Shown: positions 16,362 through 24,929, counted from the first letter of the stretch. The stretch is 35,361 nucleotides of DNA from Candidatus Omnitrophota bacterium (GCA_021158625.1 JAGGUG010000044.1:1-35361); one strand, 5' to 3'. Notes: generated by a model from the letters alone, not told the origin. Numbers and translations: made by a program.

Positions 16362-17673
16362 TTTTAAATACAAAAGAAATCAACTATACTGCGAGGCTGT
16401 TCCTCTAAAGCAGATTGCTGAGAGCGCAGGGACACCTGTTTATATCTATAGCTATCAAAGTTTAGTTGGTAGATATAAGGAGTTAAAACAAGCATTTGCT
16501 TCTGCTCATCCACTTATCTGCTTTTCGGTAAAAGCAAATTCCAATCTAACAATTTGCAAGGTGCTTAGCGAGCAAGGAGCAGGTCTGGATATTGTTTCCG
16601 GGGGCGAACTTTATCGAGCAAAAAAAATCAAAGTCGATCCCAAAAAGATTGTTTTTGCCGGTGCAGGAAAAACAGAAGAAGAGATAAGAGAGGCGATTAA
16701 AGCAAAGATTTTGCTTATCAATGCCGAATCAGAACAAGAAGTAGAAGAGATTGATAGGATTGCCGGCGAATTAGGAAGGAAGATACGGGTTGGCTTACGG
16801 ATAAATCCTGATGTTCCCGGCGGAGGGCATCGCTATATTCAGACAGCCAAAGAAGAGAATAAATTCGGGATTTCCTTAAAAGAAGCAAAAGAGCTCTTTT
16901 TAAAGAAAGAGAAATTTTCCCATCTGAATATTTGCGGAATTCATTTTCATTTGGGTTCACAGATAACTACACCTCAGCCTTTTGTGAGAGCATTAAAAAA
17001 AATTGTTCCTTTAATCCAGGAACTCAAAAAGAAAGGAGTAGAGATAAGTTATTTAGACATTGGCGGCGGATTTTTTGGAGTGGCTAATAAATTTGCTCGG
17101 GCGATTCTGCCTTTGGTAAAAGGCTTAGAGATAAACCCCGTTAGAAGTAAGTCCCGATTTATGGGGACTGCTCCGGCTGAACATCAGGGGACTTCTAACG
17201 GGGTAAAATTAATATTAGAACCGGGGAGATTCTTGACAGCCGAAAGCGGGATTTTGCTGACCAAGGTGCTTTATATTAAGAAAAGAGAAGAGGGCAAAAG
17301 ATTTATTATTGTAGACGCCGGAATGAACGACTTTATTCGCCCTGCTTTGTATAACGCGTATCACGAGGTTATCCCTGTTGTCCGAAAACCGCTCAACCCT
17401 CAACCCTCAACCCTCAGCGATGTTGTCGGGCCGGTTTGTGAAAGTGGAGATTTCTTTGCCAAAGACAGAAATTTACCTTTGCTAAAAAGCGGAGACTTTT
17501 TGGCAGTAATGGAGAGTGGAGCCTATGGATTTGTAATGGCTTCTAATTACAACTCCCGTCCCCGCCCGGCTGAAATTTTAGTAAAAGAAGATAAATTTTA
17601 TCTGATTCGGGAAAGAGAAAGATATAGAGATTTAATCCGTGGAGAGTTAACTATGGAGGGTAGCCCTCCATAG
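16354..17673 (+). CDS. lysA: Diaminopimelate decarboxylase, with inserts
   Basis: Last step of lysine synthesis. I use the ATG at 16354, overlapping the argH stop by 8 bases; the track's start is a TTG further up. PLP lysine is in FSVKANSNL (Lys60), with DIVSGGEL, HFHLGSQI, LDIGGGF, EPGR and CESGDFFAKDR. Two insertions are repeat-encoded. About residues 261-284 begin NPVRSK and end TSNGV, lying between VKGLEI and KLILEPGR. A second, NPQPSTLS, derives from three caaccct units before DVVGPVCESG. The C-terminal LTMEGSPP and the stop are inside a 14-bp hairpin. Active-site segments are intact. Confidence 0.94.
   Translation: MSNFKYKRNQLYCEAVPLKQIAESAGTPVYIYSYQSLVGRYKELKQAFASAHPLICFSVKANSNLTICKVLSEQGAGLDIVSGGELYRAKKIKVDPKKIVFAGAGKTEEEIREAIKAKILLINAESEQEVEEIDRIAGELGRKIRVGLRINPDVPGGGHRYIQTAKEENKFGISLKEAKELFLKKEKFSHLNICGIHFHLGSQITTPQPFVRALKKIVPLIQELKKKGVEISYLDIGGGFFGVANKFARAILPLVKGLEINPVRSKSRFMGTAPAEHQGTSNGVKLILEPGRFLTAESGILLTKVLYIKKREEGKRFIIVDAGMNDFIRPALYNAYHEVIPVVRKPLNPQPSTLSDVVGPVCESGDFFAKDRNLPLLKSGDFLAVMESGAYGFVMASNYNSRPRPAEILVKEDKFYLIRERERYRDLIRGELTMEGSPP
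17135..17204. repeat. In-frame palindromic element inside lysA
   Basis: 14-base inverted ends accccgttagaagt / acttctaacggggt. The inner part carries agtcccgattta / tggggact. It encodes the extra NPVRSK...SNGV peptide. Confidence 0.85.
17392..17417. repeat. In-frame CTCAACC tandem repeat in lysA
   Basis: Three full ctcaacc(c) units in a row encode NPQPSTLS just ahead of a conserved active-site motif. Confidence 0.7.
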
Positions 17674-17677
17674 TTAA
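17647..17677. repeat. 14-bp hairpin at the lysA stop
   Basis: Perfect arms ttaactatggaggg / ccctccatagttaa with a 3-base loop contain the lysA stop codon and end shortly before the dapF start. It may dampen read-through or affect dapF translation. Confidence 0.7.
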
Positions 17678-17684
17678 TTAAGAA

Positions 17685-18674
17685 ATGCAGAGAATAAATT
17701 TCGTAAAAGCAGTTGCTTCGGGGAATGATTTTATAATTATTGATGCTACTCGCTACCCGCTACCCGCTACCCGTCTTTATAAAAAACTTGCTAAAGAACT
17801 TTGTAAAAGGAAATTTGGAATTGGCGCAGATGGACTCTTATTAGTTGAGCCCTCTCAGAAGGCAGATTTCAGGATGCGCATTTTTAATCCTGACGGCAGC
17901 GAAGCCGAGATGTGCGGGAATGGAGCGCGCTGTGCGGCACTACACGCTACACGCAAAAGAACACAAGAAAAAAAAATAAAAATAGAGACGAAGGCAGGAA
18001 TTGTAGAGGCGGAAATTCAAACCCGCTACCCGCAAAATATAAAGATAAAAATGCCGCAACCTAAAAATTTTAAACTTGATATTCCTCTAAAAATTGACAA
18101 CAAAAGCATATCAGTGAGTTTTGTTAATCTCGGTGTCCCACACGCAGTCGTCTTTGTTAAAAATTTAGAAAAAGTTGATGTTCAGAATTTGGGCAGAAAG
18201 ATTCGCGAGCATCAAGAATTTCAGCCCGAGGGAACAAATGTTAATTTCGTCCAGGTATTGACTGGCGAGACTGTCCGCATCAGGACTTACGAGCGTGGCG
18301 TAGAGGAGGAGACGCTTTCTTGCGGCACGGGGAGCGTAGCCGCTGCGATTATCGCAGAGCGCAAAGCGCAGAGCACAAAGCGCAAACTACCCCGAACAGC
18401 CCCGAACAGCCCCGAAGGGCAAGCCTACGGGGCAGGCAAGACTACGGGACAGGCAGAGCACAAAATCAACCCCGTGGGAAATTTTGCTAAGAACTCTCTG
18501 AATTCCAAAGGTGTATCTCACATAGCAAAGGTGATTTCTAAGAGGGTCAATGTGCACACACAAGGAGAAATATTAAAGGTTTATCTCGATGAGCAATTGA
18601 AGGATGTGTATTTAGAAGGAGAGGCGAGGATTATTTATTTTGGCAGTATAGTTAACGCAACAAAACAAGTCTGA
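17685..18674 (+). CDS. dapF: Diaminopimelate epimerase with several repeat-encoded inserts
   Basis: Interconverts LL- and meso-diaminopimelate. The two catalytic cysteines are Cys77 (MCGNGARCAA) and Cys213 (LSCGTGSVAA); GIGADGLLLVE and NPDGSEAEMCG are conserved. Length is 329 against about 275. Extra sequence is RYPLPATR near residue 23 from a ctacccg tandem repeat, smaller HATR and TRYPQ pieces from related units, and about residues 230-286 after AAIIAERKAQ. That last block is a compound repeat insert including PRTAPNSPEG and INPVGNFAKN...SKGVS. Both active-site halves are complete, but so much added sequence so near the Cys213 domain makes activity worth testing. Confidence 0.9.
   Translation: MQRINFVKAVASGNDFIIIDATRYPLPATRLYKKLAKELCKRKFGIGADGLLLVEPSQKADFRMRIFNPDGSEAEMCGNGARCAALHATRKRTQEKKIKIETKAGIVEAEIQTRYPQNIKIKMPQPKNFKLDIPLKIDNKSISVSFVNLGVPHAVVFVKNLEKVDVQNLGRKIREHQEFQPEGTNVNFVQVLTGETVRIRTYERGVEEETLSCGTGSVAAAIIAERKAQSTKRKLPRTAPNSPEGQAYGAGKTTGQAEHKINPVGNFAKNSLNSKGVSHIAKVISKRVNVHTQGEILKVYLDEQLKDVYLEGEARIIYFGSIVNATKQV
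17745..17775. repeat. In-frame CGCTACC tandem repeat in dapF
   Basis: Four units of gctac(c/t)c in tandem, read in frame as ATRYPLPATR. Single units recur at about 17941 and 18023 in the same gene. Confidence 0.75.
18369..18545. repeat. Compound repeat insert in dapF
   Basis: Contains three cagccccgaa-like units, a cctacggggcaggc block, and an accccgtgggaaatttt segment like a decayed end of the CCCCGTTA palindromes. The 11-base direct repeat cagagcacaaa (18369 and 18454) borders the first part. Confidence 0.6.
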
Positions 18675-18700
18675 CTTAAAATGTTACATTAAATAGTAAA

Positions 18701-19906
18701 ATGCCACACTTTAATTCTATTCCTGAGATAATTGAAGACCTCAAAAAGGGCAAAATCGTTATCGTTGTTGACGATGAAGCCCGCGAAAATGAGGGCGACC
18801 TCATTACCTCTGCCCAGTATATCAGCAAAGAAAAGATTAATTTTATGGCTAAATATGGCCGAGGATTAATTTGTCTGCCCATCATCGGAGAGCGTCTTGA
18901 TGAATTAAATCTTGGGCCAATGGTTTCTCCCAATACTGAGCATTTAAGAACCGATTTTTCGGTTTCTGTGGATGCCAGGAAGGGAATTACCACCGGAATT
19001 TCTGCTGCTGACCGGGCAAAGACAATAAAAACAATTCTGAATAAGAAGACAAAACCGAAGGATTTGACAAAGCCAGGTCATATCTTCCCTCTGCGGGCAA
19101 AAGCAGGAGGGGTTTTGGTGCGCGCTGGGCACACAGAAGCGGCAGTAGACTTAATGAAATTAGCCCATTTATTTCCAGCGGGTGTGATCTGCGAGATTAT
19201 GAACGAAGACGGAACAATGGCGCGCACACCCGAGCTATTCAAATTTGCCCGGAGGCATAAGCTGAAACTCTGCACTATTGCTCAGCTCATAAAATATAGA
19301 CGTCGCTCAGAGAAATTGATTAAAAGGGTAGTAGAAAGCAACCTTGTTAATGCTTATGGTAAATGGCGGCTTTTCGCCTATGAATCTATTTTAGATAAAG
19401 AGACCCATATTGCTTTGGTTATGGGCAAGTTTAACAAAAAGGAGGAGGTCCTGGTAAGGGTGCATTCGCAGTGTCTGACCGGCGATGTCTTTGGCTCTTT
19501 TCGCTGTGATTGTGGAGAGCAATTACATAAGGCAATGGAAGAGATTGCCAGAGAAAAGCGGGGTGTGGTTCTTTATCTGCAGCAAGAAGGAAGAGGGATT
19601 GGTTTACTGAATAAATTAAAGGCATATGTTTTACAGGATAAAGGCTTGGATACTGTAGAGGCAAATAAAAAATTGGGGTTTAAACCCGATCTGCGGGATT
19701 ATGGCATTGGCGCCCAGATTCTGGCAGATTTAGGATTGAAGAAGATAAAATTATTGACTAATAATCCGCAAAAAGTAATCGGTTTAGCGGGATATGGTTT
19801 AGAGATAAGCAAATGGATTCCTTTAGAAATCAAGCCCCATTTTTTTAATAAGGCTTATCTTAAAACAAAAAAGGAAAAGATGGGGCATAAACTCAGAAGG
19901 GTGTGA
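18701..19906 (+). CDS. ribBA: Bifunctional DHBP synthase / GTP cyclohydrolase II
   Basis: Supplies both riboflavin precursors. The N-terminal half (to about residue 200) makes 3,4-dihydroxy-2-butanone 4-phosphate: [30 protein letters not shown] and [10 protein letters not shown]. The C-terminal half opens the GTP ring: [11 protein letters not shown] and FRCDCGEQL hold the zinc cysteines, followed by QQEGRGIGL. 401 residues is standard for the fusion. No other rib genes are in view and no FMN riboswitch is visible in the short upstream gap. It may be read with dapF; the next gene has its own promoter. Confidence 0.95.
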   Translation: MPHFNSIPEIIEDLKKGKIVIVVDDEARENEGDLITSAQYISKEKINFMAKYGRGLICLPIIGERLDELNLGPMVSPNTEHLRTDFSVSVDARKGITTGISAADRAKTIKTILNKKTKPKDLTKPGHIFPLRAKAGGVLVRAGHTEAAVDLMKLAHLFPAGVICEIMNEDGTMARTPELFKFARRHKLKLCTIAQLIKYRRRSEKLIKRVVESNLVNAYGKWRLFAYESILDKETHIALVMGKFNKKEEVLVRVHSQCLTGDVFGSFRCDCGEQLHKAMEEIAREKRGVVLYLQQEGRGIGLLNKLKAYVLQDKGLDTVEANKKLGFKPDLRDYGIGAQILADLGLKKIKLLTNNPQKVIGLAGYGLEISKWIPLEIKPHFFNKAYLKTKKEKMGHKLRRV

Positions 19907-19916
19907 CAAAAAATAC

Positions 19917-19944
19917 TTGACAAAAAATGAAAATATGACATAAT
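19917..19944 (+). promoter_or_regulatory. Sigma-70-type promoter for the merR-pil genes
   Basis: A perfect TTGACA (19917-19922) and CATAAT (19939-19944) are separated by 16 bases in an AT-rich spacer, about 85 bases before the regulator's ATG. The leader between holds an AT-rich stretch (catataatggtag-like on the minus strand) where a regulator might bind. Confidence 0.65.
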
Positions 19945-20027
19945 GTATGTATCAATATCTACCATTATATGTAGCACTTGTTATATGTGTTAAGGGTTAA
20001 TCACAAAAAGATTGAAGGAGATTTATA

Positions 20028-20288
20028 ATGGAGTCGGAAGTGAAGAGGTTGATTTCTGCAAGAGAAATTCAGGTTAAATATCATATTTCTCTTTCTAGTG
20101 TAAACTATTACACTAATTTAGGACTCCTGCCTGTTGCGGGTAAGCGAGGGAATAAGCGATTATATGACCCAGACCTCATAAGAAAGAGAATGAAAGAAAT
20201 CCACAGACTTAAGCGCGAAGGTTTTCCTCTTCGGTTGATACAACGCCACTTTCTTTCTTCTTCCGAAGAGATTTTTCCAGTGGGTTGA
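20028..20288 (+). CDS. Small MerR-type DNA-binding regulator
   Basis: 86 residues. ISAREIQVKYHISLSSVNYY then GLLPVAGKRGNKRLYD is the winged helix-turn-helix of the MerR family, and RMKEIHRLKREGFPLRLIQRHF is the helical tail. It lacks a long effector or dimerisation domain. A strong ribosome site (gaaggag) precedes the ATG. As first gene behind a clear promoter and immediately upstream of the pilus genes, it probably controls them and itself. This is inferred from position only. Confidence 0.75.
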   Translation: MESEVKRLISAREIQVKYHISLSSVNYYTNLGLLPVAGKRGNKRLYDPDLIRKRMKEIHRLKREGFPLRLIQRHFLSSSEEIFPVG

Positions 20289-20342
20289 ATTTTAAAGATA
20301 GTTATATAGTTTTGTGCAGTTTAGTAAGATGTGAGGGGAATA

Positions 20343-22040
20343 ATGAGAAAGAAAGGAACCGTTTCCTCGAGAGAACCTCTTCCTGCAGGGATAGATATCG
20401 GCAGTTCTGGCATCAAGTTAGTCCAGTTGGCTCTGAATTCGCAACAAGGATTAGAGATTATCCGGCTTGATCAAGCCCAATACAAAGAGGTAAACCAGGG
20501 GCTTGAGCCGAACGCCAGAAAGATAGAATTGTTGAGGAGGTTGGTGGAGCGGAACAAAATAGGACCGGCGGTGGTAACTTCTCTTTCCATCGATGAACTC
20601 CAGTTCTATAACCTGACTTTACCTTCTATGCCCAGACAGGAACTTTCGGAAGCGGTGCGCTGGAAGATAGAGGAGCTTTTGCCCCCTCATATGCAGATAG
20701 AGCAGGTAGAATTTGATTTTTTTATCCTAAATGAGAAGGAGAGTTTTGAGGTCAAGAGTCAGATAAGTGTACTTGCGGTGGTGGCGGCCAGGGCTGTGGT
20801 CGAAGAGAAGATTAATCTCCTGCAGGAGGTGGGGCTTAAACCTGTGGCGATAGAAGCCGCTCCTTTTGCTCTGGTTGGCTTCAGCCCTAAGATTTCTCGG
20901 GATGACAGGGAAGTAGTGGTGTGGTTAGACCTTGGCGCCGAGCGCACCTCTATGGTTGTTACAAAAGGAAGCAAAATATACTTTTGCCGTAGATTGGCTG
21001 TCAATTCTAACCAGCTCACAAGGGCGATCCTCGAGCATCGTCACTTGGAATGGAACAAGGCAGAAGAACTAAAGATTAAGTGCGGACTTTCTTCAGAGAA
21101 CCTTAGCCAATCTGAAGAAGATAAAACTACATCGCTCTATCTACCTATGGTTTCTACTCTTGAGAACTTGGTAGCTGATATAGAACATTCTTTCAAATAT
21201 TTTTCATATCAAATAACCCAATCTCGAGTGACAAAGTTTGTTCGTGTAGTCCTTAGCGGAGGTGGTGCCAACCTTAAAAATTTACCTCAATTTTTGAGTG
21301 AAAAATTAGAAGCCCCGGTCGAACTTGCCAATCCCTTCAGCGGTCTTAAAATCTCCGAGGAGATTTATAGCCAAAGAGGAGAATTCCTCCAGGCCCCAAG
21401 TGGTTTTGCTCTCGCTTGTGGTTTGGCAGCGAGAGATGTAGATAAAGAGGGTTTCCGTCCGAATCTGGTGCCCAAAAAGGTGGCTAAAGGTTCCAGATTC
21501 TTTTTCTTTGAAAGGGTTTTCCAGAAAACTTTACAGAAGAAGGGGATGCGAATTGGATTATGTATAGCCTGCGCTTTTTTAGTAATTGTGGGATTTCAAT
21601 TAGGTAAAGTAGAACTTTATAAGCGCAGAGTGAATTCAGCCCGAAGGCAAGTTCAGTTAGTCAAGGCCGACTTGCGACGACTCCAATCCCAGCAATTTAA
21701 GCTCGCCGAGAAACAAGCCGAGTTTCAAGATAGGAAATCAAAGTTAGAAGCCCGGCTAAACTTGTTGAAGGTATCCAGACGTCATCCTGAAGAATTCTCC
21801 AGGGTCTTAGCGGAAGTTGCCACCCTTATCCCCGAAGAGATATGGTTGAAGAAATTAATCTACTCTGAGCAAAAGCTTACTATAACTGGCTCTACTTTTG
21901 ATATACAATTGGTAGCGGAATTGATAAAAAAGTTGGAAGCCTCCCCGGATTTCTTTAACCCTGTGTTTAATTATACCCAGAAGGAACCCAAGAAAGAAGG
22001 AACCTATGATTTTGAGATAACCGTGGAGGTAAAACCATAG
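20343..22040 (+). CDS. PilM-PilN fusion protein
   Basis: One polypeptide of 565 residues joins two parts of the type IV pilus inner-membrane alignment complex. The ATG at 20343, with aggggaa upstream, is preferred to the GTG at 20331. Residues about 15-370 are an actin-like PilM/FtsA-fold domain: GIDIGSSGIKLVQL phosphate loop, WLDLGAERTSMVV and LSGGGANLKNL. A membrane helix (GLCIACAFLVIVGFQLG, about 405-425) follows, then a coiled coil and a PilN domain ending TYDFEITVEVKP. PilM is normally a separate cytoplasmic protein that grips the PilN N-terminal tail; here the two are tied together in one chain. Confidence 0.87.
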   Translation: MRKKGTVSSREPLPAGIDIGSSGIKLVQLALNSQQGLEIIRLDQAQYKEVNQGLEPNARKIELLRRLVERNKIGPAVVTSLSIDELQFYNLTLPSMPRQELSEAVRWKIEELLPPHMQIEQVEFDFFILNEKESFEVKSQISVLAVVAARAVVEEKINLLQEVGLKPVAIEAAPFALVGFSPKISRDDREVVVWLDLGAERTSMVVTKGSKIYFCRRLAVNSNQLTRAILEHRHLEWNKAEELKIKCGLSSENLSQSEEDKTTSLYLPMVSTLENLVADIEHSFKYFSYQITQSRVTKFVRVVLSGGGANLKNLPQFLSEKLEAPVELANPFSGLKISEEIYSQRGEFLQAPSGFALACGLAARDVDKEGFRPNLVPKKVAKGSRFFFFERVFQKTLQKKGMRIGLCIACAFLVIVGFQLGKVELYKRRVNSARRQVQLVKADLRRLQSQQFKLAEKQAEFQDRKSKLEARLNLLKVSRRHPEEFSRVLAEVATLIPEEIWLKKLIYSEQKLTITGSTFDIQLVAELIKKLEASPDFFNPVFNYTQKEPKKEGTYDFEITVEVKP

Positions 22041-22050
22041 AGAAGAAAAT

Positions 22051-22911
22051 ATGTTCGAGAAGTTAGCAAACTTTAAGAAGTTAACAACGAGAGAGAAGAT
22101 CCTGGTTATAGGCTTGGTCCTGGTTGTGGGGGTTAATTTGTATATTCAGCTCATCCACAAACCCATCTCTAAGAGGCTTAAGAACTATAGATTTCAACTC
22201 TTGAAGACAAAGGGAAAACTTGAAGAGCTTGAGTCCAAACTCCCCGATTTAAGAAAACAGAAGGACGATATCAATTCTATGAAGGTTGAATTCAAGAAGA
22301 TGGAAGAACATATCAAAGAAATGGAGAGAACCCTTCCTGGCCGGGGGCAGACTACTCAGTTCTTAAAGGAGCTAACTCGTGAGGCCAGCGGTCTGAATAT
22401 TGAGCTAACTTCCATCAGGCAGAAGGTCGAGCGGTACGGAGATTATTCTCGACTCTTCGTGGAACTCAAATTCAATGCCTCTTATGGAGATATAGTAAAC
22501 TACATTCGGAACTTGGAGAGCATTTCGCCTTATTTGGCTGTGGAGAAGATGGAGGTCTCGGAACCTAAAAAGATGGAAGAGAAAAGCACAGTGCAACTTG
22601 CGCTCTCGGTATTGTTGGGCGAGGCTTATCTTCCCGAGTCCTTCAAAGCGCCTCCTGAGGGTCCACCCGTCAAGGTAAGTAGAGATATATTTATCTCCTC
22701 AAGAGGTCCTGTTTCGAGTGCAAAAATTCAAGTCAGCGAGCTTAAATTGATGGGTGTGACCTGGCGAGGAGAAAGATCCACCGCAATAATAAATAATGAG
22801 GTAGTCAGGGTAGGCGATAAGGTAGGTAATCTAAGAGTCAAGCAGATACTATTAGAATCAGTTACCCTGACAGATGGGCGAGAGGATTTTGTCTTATCAA
22901 TTGAAAGATAA
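22051..22911 (+). CDS. PilO protein with a C-terminal PilP/GspC-like domain
   Basis: 286 residues. A membrane helix (ILVIGLVLVVGVNLYIQLI, about 19-38) is followed by a coiled coil and the ferredoxin-like PilO periplasmic domain (ELTREASGLNIELTSIRQK, NYIRNLESISPYLAVEKMEV). A Pro-rich linker leads to about residues 222-286 (LKLMGVTWRGERSTAIINN, VRVGDKVGNLRVKQI), which read as the PilP/GspC homology-region domain that contacts the secretin. No separate PilP gene is present. It starts 10 bases after the PilMN stop, so the genes are one operon. The fused domain assignment is from motif likeness and is less sure than the PilO part. Confidence 0.8.
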   Translation: MFEKLANFKKLTTREKILVIGLVLVVGVNLYIQLIHKPISKRLKNYRFQLLKTKGKLEELESKLPDLRKQKDDINSMKVEFKKMEEHIKEMERTLPGRGQTTQFLKELTREASGLNIELTSIRQKVERYGDYSRLFVELKFNASYGDIVNYIRNLESISPYLAVEKMEVSEPKKMEEKSTVQLALSVLLGEAYLPESFKAPPEGPPVKVSRDIFISSRGPVSSAKIQVSELKLMGVTWRGERSTAIINNEVVRVGDKVGNLRVKQILLESVTLTDGREDFVLSIER

Positions 22912-22915
22912 AAAA

Positions 22916-22991
22916 TAGAAGCGGAACAACACTAATCTAAAGGCGAATCAACGCTGAGGGCCTAAATCAGCGTTGAGAGGCACTTCTATTT
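22916..22991 (+). repeat. Nested hairpin between pilO and the secretin
   Basis: Outer arms aatagaag / cttctatt and inner arms tcaacgctga / tcagcgttga form a long two-part stem, followed by tttaaaaaggag. It may be a partial terminator or attenuator, or an RNA processing site, before the secretin gene. Confidence 0.6.
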
Positions 22992-23008
22992 AAAAAGGAG
23001 ATAGTGCT

Positions 23009-24844
23009 ATGAAATCAAAAATTATTAGTAAAAACAGGGCGAGGGTTGTGATTATCTTATTTATTGTTGCTCTCTTTCTAACAACCCCACTTGAGAATAT
23101 CAAGTATGCTTACGGAGATGAGAAGGTTTCTACCGGTGGAGAAAGTTCTTCTTTAGCAGGAGAGAAGTCTGCCACCGTGAGTGGCGTTGCTCTCCCAGGC
23201 GTGGCTCACGCCACGCGTGTTGAGTCTTTGGAAGAACGCTTGAAGAAGAAAATTTCTCTTGATTATAAGGATGCTGATCTCCACAGCGTGCTGCGCTCCA
23301 TAGCCTGGACATATGGGCTCAATTTGGTTACCTCTCCTGATATCAAGGGCAAGGTGACCATAAGTTTACAGGATGTGACCATAGAGGAAGCGCTGGATGC
23401 AATTCTCGCTATAAATGGGCTCACTTACACAAGGCGTAAAGACATCATCTTTATAGCCCCGGGCGACTCCGAGATGGTAGAGATAAAAAACGAAGTTGTC
23501 TTTCTTAAATATATCGCTGCCGGGGAAGCGCAGAATCTTTTAAGAAGAGCTCTTTCACCCAAGGGGGATATAAAAATAGATGAGTTGTCAAATAGCCTGA
23601 TAGTAAGCGATTTCTCTAGCAATATAGCGAAGTTAAAAGAGCTCTTGGGAAAGATAGATGTAGCTCCCACCCAGGTTTTGATTGAAGCAAAGATAGTAGA
23701 TATGACCTCAACCGATTTAAGAGCGTTGGGTGTTAAATGGGATGCGGACTATTCCCCGGGACATGGTATCTTTGACAGGTCTACCAAATACCCTGAACGG
23801 CTGAAAGGCACGATAGATATGACTGAGGAGTCTGCCGGCCTGAGCGGAGGGCAGCTGACCATAGATACCTTTACCCTGAAACATCTTACGGTCACCGCTA
23901 CAATAGATGCCCTGGTGAAGAATGGAAAAGCCAATCTTCTGGCAAGTCCCTCCATTGCTGTCTTGAATGGTCAGGAGGCCCGAATCATAATCGGCGAAAG
24001 ATATCCCTATAAGGAGCGTACCCAGACCGCCACGGGCACCACCGAGACAACAAAGTTTGTGGATATTGGAACCACTCTCAGGGTGACCCCTCAGGTCAAC
24101 GAGGATGGTTACATCACTATGAGAGTCCATCCCGAGGTATCTTCATTATACGCTTCTCTCGATGCAGGACCAAGGATCACCACCCGCGAAGCCGATACCA
24201 CCGTGAGAGTGAAGGAAGGAGAAACTCTGGTTATAGGAGGGCTGATTAAACAGAAGGACAACCGCTCCCGCGGAAAAATCCCCATCTTTGGTGATATTCC
24301 CCTAATCGGATTTCTATTCTCCCGAAGCGAAAGGGATATGGAACAGAAGGAATTGGCGGTATTTATAACCCCCCGGATATTAAGGTCCAGAAAGGAGATG
24401 GAACTCCTTAGCAAGGAGAAGGTCGCCAGGGAAGAGGTATATGTGACCTTGGAGAAAACTGCGCAGCTTTCAATTGTATCCAGGTTATTTAAAAAGGCGA
24501 ATAACCTGGATAAGGGTTACGGACTGGCGAGCCGCAGAAAGAGTGAGCAATTCAGAAAGGCTCAGGCTTTGAGTTTGTTTGAGCACATCTTTACTGAATT
24601 CCCCGACAGTGAGAAGGCTCCGGAGGCGAAGTTTCGGGCAGGAATGATATATTACAGAGACCTGAAGGATTATAAGAAGGCAAAAGATATTTTCTCCCGG
24701 GTAATCTCTGATTATCCAGAAAGCCCCTTCGCAACAAAGGCTAAGTATTATCTTCGCAAAATGGAACCCAAGAAACCTGAGAAAAGAAAAAAGATAAAAC
24801 GGAGACTAAAACCTGACTTAGAGCCCACCTGGAAAATAAAGTAG
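23009..24844 (+). CDS. PilQ/GspD-family secretin with a C-terminal TPR tail
   Basis: Outer-membrane channel for the pilus or secretion system. A hydrophobic N-terminal signal (VVIILFIVALFL) ends near residue 36. Residues 82-150 are an STN/N0-like domain (ISLDYKDADLHSVLRSIAW), about 165-225 an N1 fold, and about 300-458 the secretin core (LLASPSIAVLNG, VKEGETLVIGGLI, KIPIFGDIPLIGFLF, ELAVFITPRIL). After the core, residues about 512-585 form TPR/YbgF-like repeats (LFEHIFTEFPDSEKAPEAKF, IFSRVISDYPESPFATKAKY), then a basic end. A palindromic stretch (ggcgtggctcacgccacgcg) in the N-terminal linker encodes LPGVAHATR. A strong ribosome site (aaggag) is present. Confidence 0.9.
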   Translation: MKSKIISKNRARVVIILFIVALFLTTPLENIKYAYGDEKVSTGGESSSLAGEKSATVSGVALPGVAHATRVESLEERLKKKISLDYKDADLHSVLRSIAWTYGLNLVTSPDIKGKVTISLQDVTIEEALDAILAINGLTYTRRKDIIFIAPGDSEMVEIKNEVVFLKYIAAGEAQNLLRRALSPKGDIKIDELSNSLIVSDFSSNIAKLKELLGKIDVAPTQVLIEAKIVDMTSTDLRALGVKWDADYSPGHGIFDRSTKYPERLKGTIDMTEESAGLSGGQLTIDTFTLKHLTVTATIDALVKNGKANLLASPSIAVLNGQEARIIIGERYPYKERTQTATGTTETTKFVDIGTTLRVTPQVNEDGYITMRVHPEVSSLYASLDAGPRITTREADTTVRVKEGETLVIGGLIKQKDNRSRGKIPIFGDIPLIGFLFSRSERDMEQKELAVFITPRILRSRKEMELLSKEKVAREEVYVTLEKTAQLSIVSRLFKKANNLDKGYGLASRRKSEQFRKAQALSLFEHIFTEFPDSEKAPEAKFRAGMIYYRDLKDYKKAKDIFSRVISDYPESPFATKAKYYLRKMEPKKPEKRKKIKRRLKPDLEPTWKIK

Positions 24845-24866
24845 AGGGATGCTTAGGGAGGCTCTT

Positions 24867-24929
24867 ATGTTTCCTTATAGTCCCTATGAATGCCATAACG
24901 AGAGTGACCCGCGAGGAGTAAGAAAATGA
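24867..24929 (+). CDS. Possible 20-residue leader peptide
   Basis: MFPYSPYECHNESDPRGVRK follows a strong Shine-Dalgarno sequence (agggagg, 5 bases spacing). Its stop overlaps the start of the next gene as ATGA, an arrangement used for coupled translation. Part of it (tccttatagtccct) resembles units of the CCCTTAT arrays further on. No known family; it may be chance. Confidence 0.35.
   Translation: MFPYSPYECHNESDPRGVRK

Noticed and set aside
18369-18545. Frameshift in dapF to explain the extra length
   Set aside because: Conserved segments on both sides are in the same frame, and the excess is accounted for by repeat-like DNA.
23717-24130. 137-residue minus-strand ORF inside the secretin
   Set aside because: It is antisense to a conserved secretin core; base composition of the coding strand explains the open frame.
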